From J134 sp964484045 (lineage in GTDB: Bacteria > Pseudomonadota > Alphaproteobacteria > Sphingomonadales > Rhodothalassiaceae), in contig CAZAEP010000107.1 of the NCBI GenBank assembly GCA_964484045.1, positions 1 through 8,707 of the forward strand: a DNA stretch of 8,707 nt, in the 5' to 3' direction. The notes under the pieces were generated by a model that had not been told where the DNA came from, made no database searches, and saw only the letters and a list, made by a program, of their open reading frames with translations. Position 1 is the stretch's first letter; every line of letters begins with the position of its first letter. The translations under genes were made by a program, and so were the position numbers. This document shows positions 7,145-8,707 of this stretch, piece by piece.

Positions 7145-7183
7145 ATCAAAGAGGGCCGTTGGGTGACGAAAGAAGCGGGCCGT
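7131..7183. repeat. Two tandem copies of a 24-bp unit
   Basis: Units at 7131-7154 and 7155-7178 share GCCGTYGGGTGACGA and differ in the remaining A/G-rich bases; the next five bases (7179-7183) repeat GCCGT as a partial third copy. The first copy is also the outer part of the right arm of the inverted repeat. It may have arisen by slippage or partial duplication of that arm. Confidence 0.5.
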
Positions 7184-7207
7184 CTTAAAGCGCGGTGGGT
7201 GAGGGCT

Positions 7208-7606
7208 TCAGGCAGCTTTTACCGTGAGGGTGATACCCTCGTGCTCCTGGAGCGCTTTCAGGATGGCGCACAGATTGTCGGCGCGCGGATTGCCCTTCAC
7301 GGACAGCATGCGCATGAGACTTTTCGGCGATTTGCCCAGACGTCGACCAAGCTCTTCAAAGCCGAGCGTGGCGTTCACATAGTCGCGCAGCAGGAGCTGT
7401 GCGGTCACATGATCGCCTTCGAGGAAATCGCGCGCCGCACCTGCGAGCACGGCACGGGCGAATTCCGGGTCTGCTTTTATGCGCCGCCAGACGAGAGCAT
7501 TGAAATCGCCCCGCCTTCTCTCCGGTGGTGTGTTACCGTCGCCTTTCTGGCTTGAAAGGGGGAGGCCTGCCTCTGCCGTGCGAAGCATCGATGTGTCTTC
7601 TGGCAT
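7208..7606 (-). CDS. Type II antitoxin, XRE-like helix-turn-helix DNA-binding protein
   Basis: Expected to neutralise the toxin encoded just upstream and to repress the shared operon by binding DNA. It has 132 residues. The core begins near residue 36 (ALVWRRIKADPEFARAVL); the region LRDYVNATLGFEELGRRLG KSPKSLMRML (about 73-101) carries a helix-turn-helix, followed by GNPRADNLCAILKALQEHEG, the layout of antidote proteins paired with RelE/HigB-type killers. The first 25 or so residues are encoded inside the 3' end of the toxin gene and look unconserved. The start at 7606 has AGAGAG nine bases upstream; a second Met (start at 7588) is possible, and no GTG or ATG lies between it and the conserved core. 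The frame stays open upstream, but there it overlaps the toxin core. It is convergent with the MAPEG gene across a repeat-bearing gap. The order toxin then antitoxin resembles higBA systems. Confidence 0.82.
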   Translation of the reverse strand: MPEDTSMLRTAEAGLPLSSQKGDGNTPPERRRGDFNALVWRRIKADPEFARAVLAGAARDFLEGDHVTAQLLLRDYVNATLGFEELGRRLGKSPKSLMRMLSVKGNPRADNLCAILKALQEHEGITLTVKAA

Positions 7607-7868
7607 TACGGATATCTCTCTTTTGAGTGCCTTTGCTGCCGAAGCCGACGATGACGAATGTATCCGAATCAAATGTTCCATATATCCGATAGCCAGGCCG
7701 GCGAAAGATGCGAAGCTCGAAAAGGCCCCTACCAAGGGGCTTCAAGCGATTCTGTCCTCCCTCCAGTTTCCTCAGTTCATCCAATACTGCCTCGGCGGCG
7801 TCCGTCGGTAGTGCGTCGAACCATTTTTCGAACTTCCGCTCATCAACGTACTCGATGAAAATCGACAT
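7533..7868 (-). CDS. Type II toxin of the RelE/HigB (phage Gp49-like) superfamily
   Basis: Small basic toxin; relatives cut mRNA at the ribosome, though activity is not shown here. It has 111 residues. The fold-defining segments are present: FEKWFDALPTDAAEAVLDELRKLEGG (13-38, helical), RLKPLGRGLFELRIFRRPGYRIYG (41-64, with ELRI and PGYRIYG), FVIVGFGSKGTQKRDIRNARRHI (71-93, strand then Lys/Arg-rich helix). Family members usually end near the RRHI position; here a basic tail of about 18 residues (ending PPPFKPERRR) follows and is encoded by DNA that also codes for the antitoxin start. The ATG has AGAGAGG nine bases upstream, next to a perfect inverted repeat that is probably the operator. It lies 49 nt after the upstream winged-helix-like ORF. 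G+C in this gene is lower than in the neighbours (about half in parts), which suggests acquisition. Confidence 0.87.
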   Translation of the reverse strand: MSIFIEYVDERKFEKWFDALPTDAAEAVLDELRKLEGGQNRLKPLGRGLFELRIFRRPGYRIYGTFDSDTFVIVGFGSKGTQKRDIRNARRHIDASHGRGRPPPFKPERRR

Positions 7869-7882
7869 CAGTATATTCCTCT

Positions 7883-7911
7883 CTGGTAACGAAAATGTTA
7901 CCTCACGTCAA
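7883..7911 (-). promoter_or_regulatory. Candidate promoter of the toxin-antitoxin operon
   Basis: On the minus strand TTGACG (7911-7906) matches the sigma-70 -35 consensus at five of six positions. With a 17-nt spacer the -10 would be TACCAG (7888-7883), a poor match. A better -10-like TATACT (7875-7870) sits two bases before the ATG and is too far from this -35. The -35 assignment is moderate and the -10 weak. Confidence 0.35.
7885..7902. promoter_or_regulatory. Perfect inverted repeat, likely operator of the toxin-antitoxin operon
   Basis: GGTAAC-N6-GTTACC, two perfect 6-bp arms, lies 16 nt before the toxin ATG and directly beside its ribosome-binding site. It is just downstream of the candidate -35 box, so a bound antitoxin would block the polymerase. 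Type II antitoxins with helix-turn-helix domains commonly bind such palindromes for autoregulation. That the neighbouring antitoxin binds here is inferred. Confidence 0.6.
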
Positions 7912-7917
7912 GGTCCA

Positions 7918-8256
7918 TTAGGGTGCGCCCGCATCCCCGGAGGCTTCTCCCGATCCATGCCGGGCCACGGACGTGATCGTCCATCCAACGGTTCGCCCAC
8001 AATTCTTGAAATGCGGACTGTGGGACAAGGCGGCCGAAAGGGACGCGACCGCATTTGCGCCGCCGATGCGAATTCCCGCTGTCTGTAACGCGTTGACAAG
8101 ATCGCGTGTCAAAACCGGCTTTCCGTCGTGACGCGCGATCTCACGCCACGCCGCTTCTTGACGTCCATCGCGGCGATCTCCTAGCGGCGTCTTTCGGCTC
8201 CCGAACTGCCCGGTCCCTGCCTGACTCAGAGCGGGATATTGCCGTGCTTCTTCCAC
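7918..8256 (-). CDS. Small winged-helix-like protein, start uncertain, possibly frameshifted
   Basis: 112 residues from the first ATG. Residues about 36-94 (AWREIARHDGKPVLTRDLVN through SAALSHSPHF to GRTVGWTI) resemble a winged-helix or HARE-type domain: helix, GKP turn, LVNALQTAGI helix, IGGANAVASLSAALS recognition helix, then a short hairpin ending in GW. I do not recognise a named gene. The only in-frame ATG (8256) lies 31 nt inside the end of pccB and has no clear ribosome-binding site. A better start signal, AGGAG nine bases before an ATG at 8168, opens a different frame (MDVKK) that stops after 19 codons at 8109. A single lost base near 8157-8160 would join MDVK to the domain frame (EAAWREIARHDG). 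So the gene may be slightly broken, or the read may have an error, or an unusual start is used. It may be cotranscribed with pccB and the toxin pair. Confidence 0.5.
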   Translation of the reverse strand: MEEARQYPALSQAGTGQFGSRKTPLGDRRDGRQEAAWREIARHDGKPVLTRDLVNALQTAGIRIGGANAVASLSAALSHSPHFKNCGRTVGWTITSVARHGSGEASGDAGAP

Positions 8257-8707
8257 GGATTCTCGAGGCGCTTGTCGGCGAGCATCGCGAGGCCGCGGCA
8301 GACGCGCTTGCGCGTTGAATGCGGCGTGATGACCTCGTCGATGAAGCCGCGCGCGGCGGCGACGAAGGGGTTGGCGAAGAGCTTCTCGTACTCCGTCTGA
8401 TGGCGGGCGAGCTTCTCCGCGTCGTCCCTGTCGGCGCGATAGAGGATCTCGACCGCGCCTTTCGCCCCCATCACCGCGATCTCGGCGGTCGGCCAGGCGT
8501 AGTTGACGTCGCCGCGCAGGTGCCTGGAGCTCATCACGTCATAGGCGCCGCCATAGGCCTTGCGCGTGATGACGGTGATCTTGGGCACCGTTGCCTCGCC
8601 ATAGGCATAGAGCAGCTTCGCGCCGTGCTTGATGATGCCGCCATATTCCTGTGCCGTGCCGGGGAGAAAGCCCGGCACGTCGACGAAGGTGAGGATGGGG
8701 ATCGCGA
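8226..8707 (-). CDS. pccB: Propionyl-CoA carboxylase beta subunit (carboxyltransferase), C-terminal part
   Basis: Moves the carboxyl group from carboxybiotin on the alpha subunit to propionyl-CoA, giving methylmalonyl-CoA, in the breakdown of odd-chain fatty acids, some amino acids and propionate. The 5' part lies beyond the right edge; 159 codons plus the stop are visible, about the last third of a subunit of roughly 510 residues. Highly conserved stretches include DVPGFLPGTAQEYGGIIKHGAKLLYAYGEATVPKITVITRKAYGGAYDVMSS, then WPTAEIAVMGAKGAVEILYR and the C-terminal KKHGNIPL typical of PccB rather than acetyl-CoA carboxylase. The GG in RKAYGGAY belongs to the second oxyanion/biotin-binding region of the carboxyltransferase fold. 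No internal start should be used: the frame is open to the window edge. The gene for the alpha subunit, often nearby, is not in this window; a short ORF and a toxin-antitoxin pair follow instead. Confidence 0.96.
   Translation of the reverse strand, partial: AIPILTFVDVPGFLPGTAQEYGGIIKHGAKLLYAYGEATVPKITVITRKAYGGAYDVMSSRHLRGDVNYAWPTAEIAVMGAKGAVEILYRADRDDAEKLARHQTEYEKLFANPFVAAARGFIDEVITPHSTRKRVCRGLAMLADKRLENPWKKHGNIPL

Noticed and set aside
7725..7740. Hairpin GCCCCT-ACCA-AGGGGC inside the toxin gene
   Set aside because: It falls within conserved codons (LKPLGRG), has no T-run, and such short GC stems are common by chance here.
7870..7875. TATACT as the -10 box of the toxin operon
   Set aside because: It ends two bases before the ATG, so transcription would start inside the gene, and it is about 30 nt from the only good -35.
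1..8707. tRNA, rRNA, CRISPR array, insertion-sequence transposase
   Set aside because: I looked for regularly spaced repeats, cloverleaf-like stems and transposase motifs and saw none.

Overview
The window is GC-rich (about two thirds G+C by eye) and tightly packed. It looks like the chromosome of an alphaproteobacterium. Pointers are a FecI/FecR/STN-type TonB receptor cassette of the kind common in sphingomonads and relatives, a proteobacterial-type propionyl-CoA carboxylase beta subunit, and small accessory genes in the gaps. The order or genus cannot be fixed from this sequence.

All genes but one lie on the minus strand, so in transcription order they read from right to left. Region 1 (about 8707-7208) holds the 3' end of pccB, a short winged-helix-like ORF with a doubtful start, and a type II toxin-antitoxin pair with the toxin first. 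A perfect inverted repeat, probably the autoregulatory operator, lies just before the toxin. The toxin and antitoxin reading frames overlap by 74 nt. This stretch is visibly less GC-rich than the rest and may be acquired.

Region 2 (about 7207-6992) is non-coding. It holds an 89-nt imperfect inverted repeat resembling dispersed alphaproteobacterial intergenic palindromes, two tandem copies of a 24-bp unit and a small GC hairpin. It separates two convergent genes. Region 3 (6991-6458) holds the only plus-strand gene, a small MAPEG-family membrane protein, divergent from the next block.

Region 4 (6457-1) is a co-directional run on the minus strand. It contains a flavoprotein monooxygenase of the Baeyer-Villiger/FMO type, a site-2-protease-like M50 metalloprotease with two CBS domains (14-nt overlap), an ECF sigma factor of the FecI type (78-nt gap), its FecR-type membrane regulator (ATGA overlap) and, after a likely weak terminator and a 193-nt gap, a TonB-dependent receptor with an N-terminal STN signalling domain whose 3' end lies outside the window.

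In FecI/FecR systems a loaded receptor signals through its STN domain to FecR in the inner membrane, and FecR then controls the sigma factor that transcribes the receptor. In known cases final activation needs intramembrane cleavage of FecR by a site-2 protease. Here a site-2-protease-like gene sits directly upstream of fecI/fecR, so the locus may encode receptor, transducer, protease and sigma factor together. That link is an inference: this protease is of the CBS-domain class, not the PDZ-domain RseP class known to act on FecR proteins. The receptor's ligand and the monooxygenase's substrate cannot be told from the sequence.
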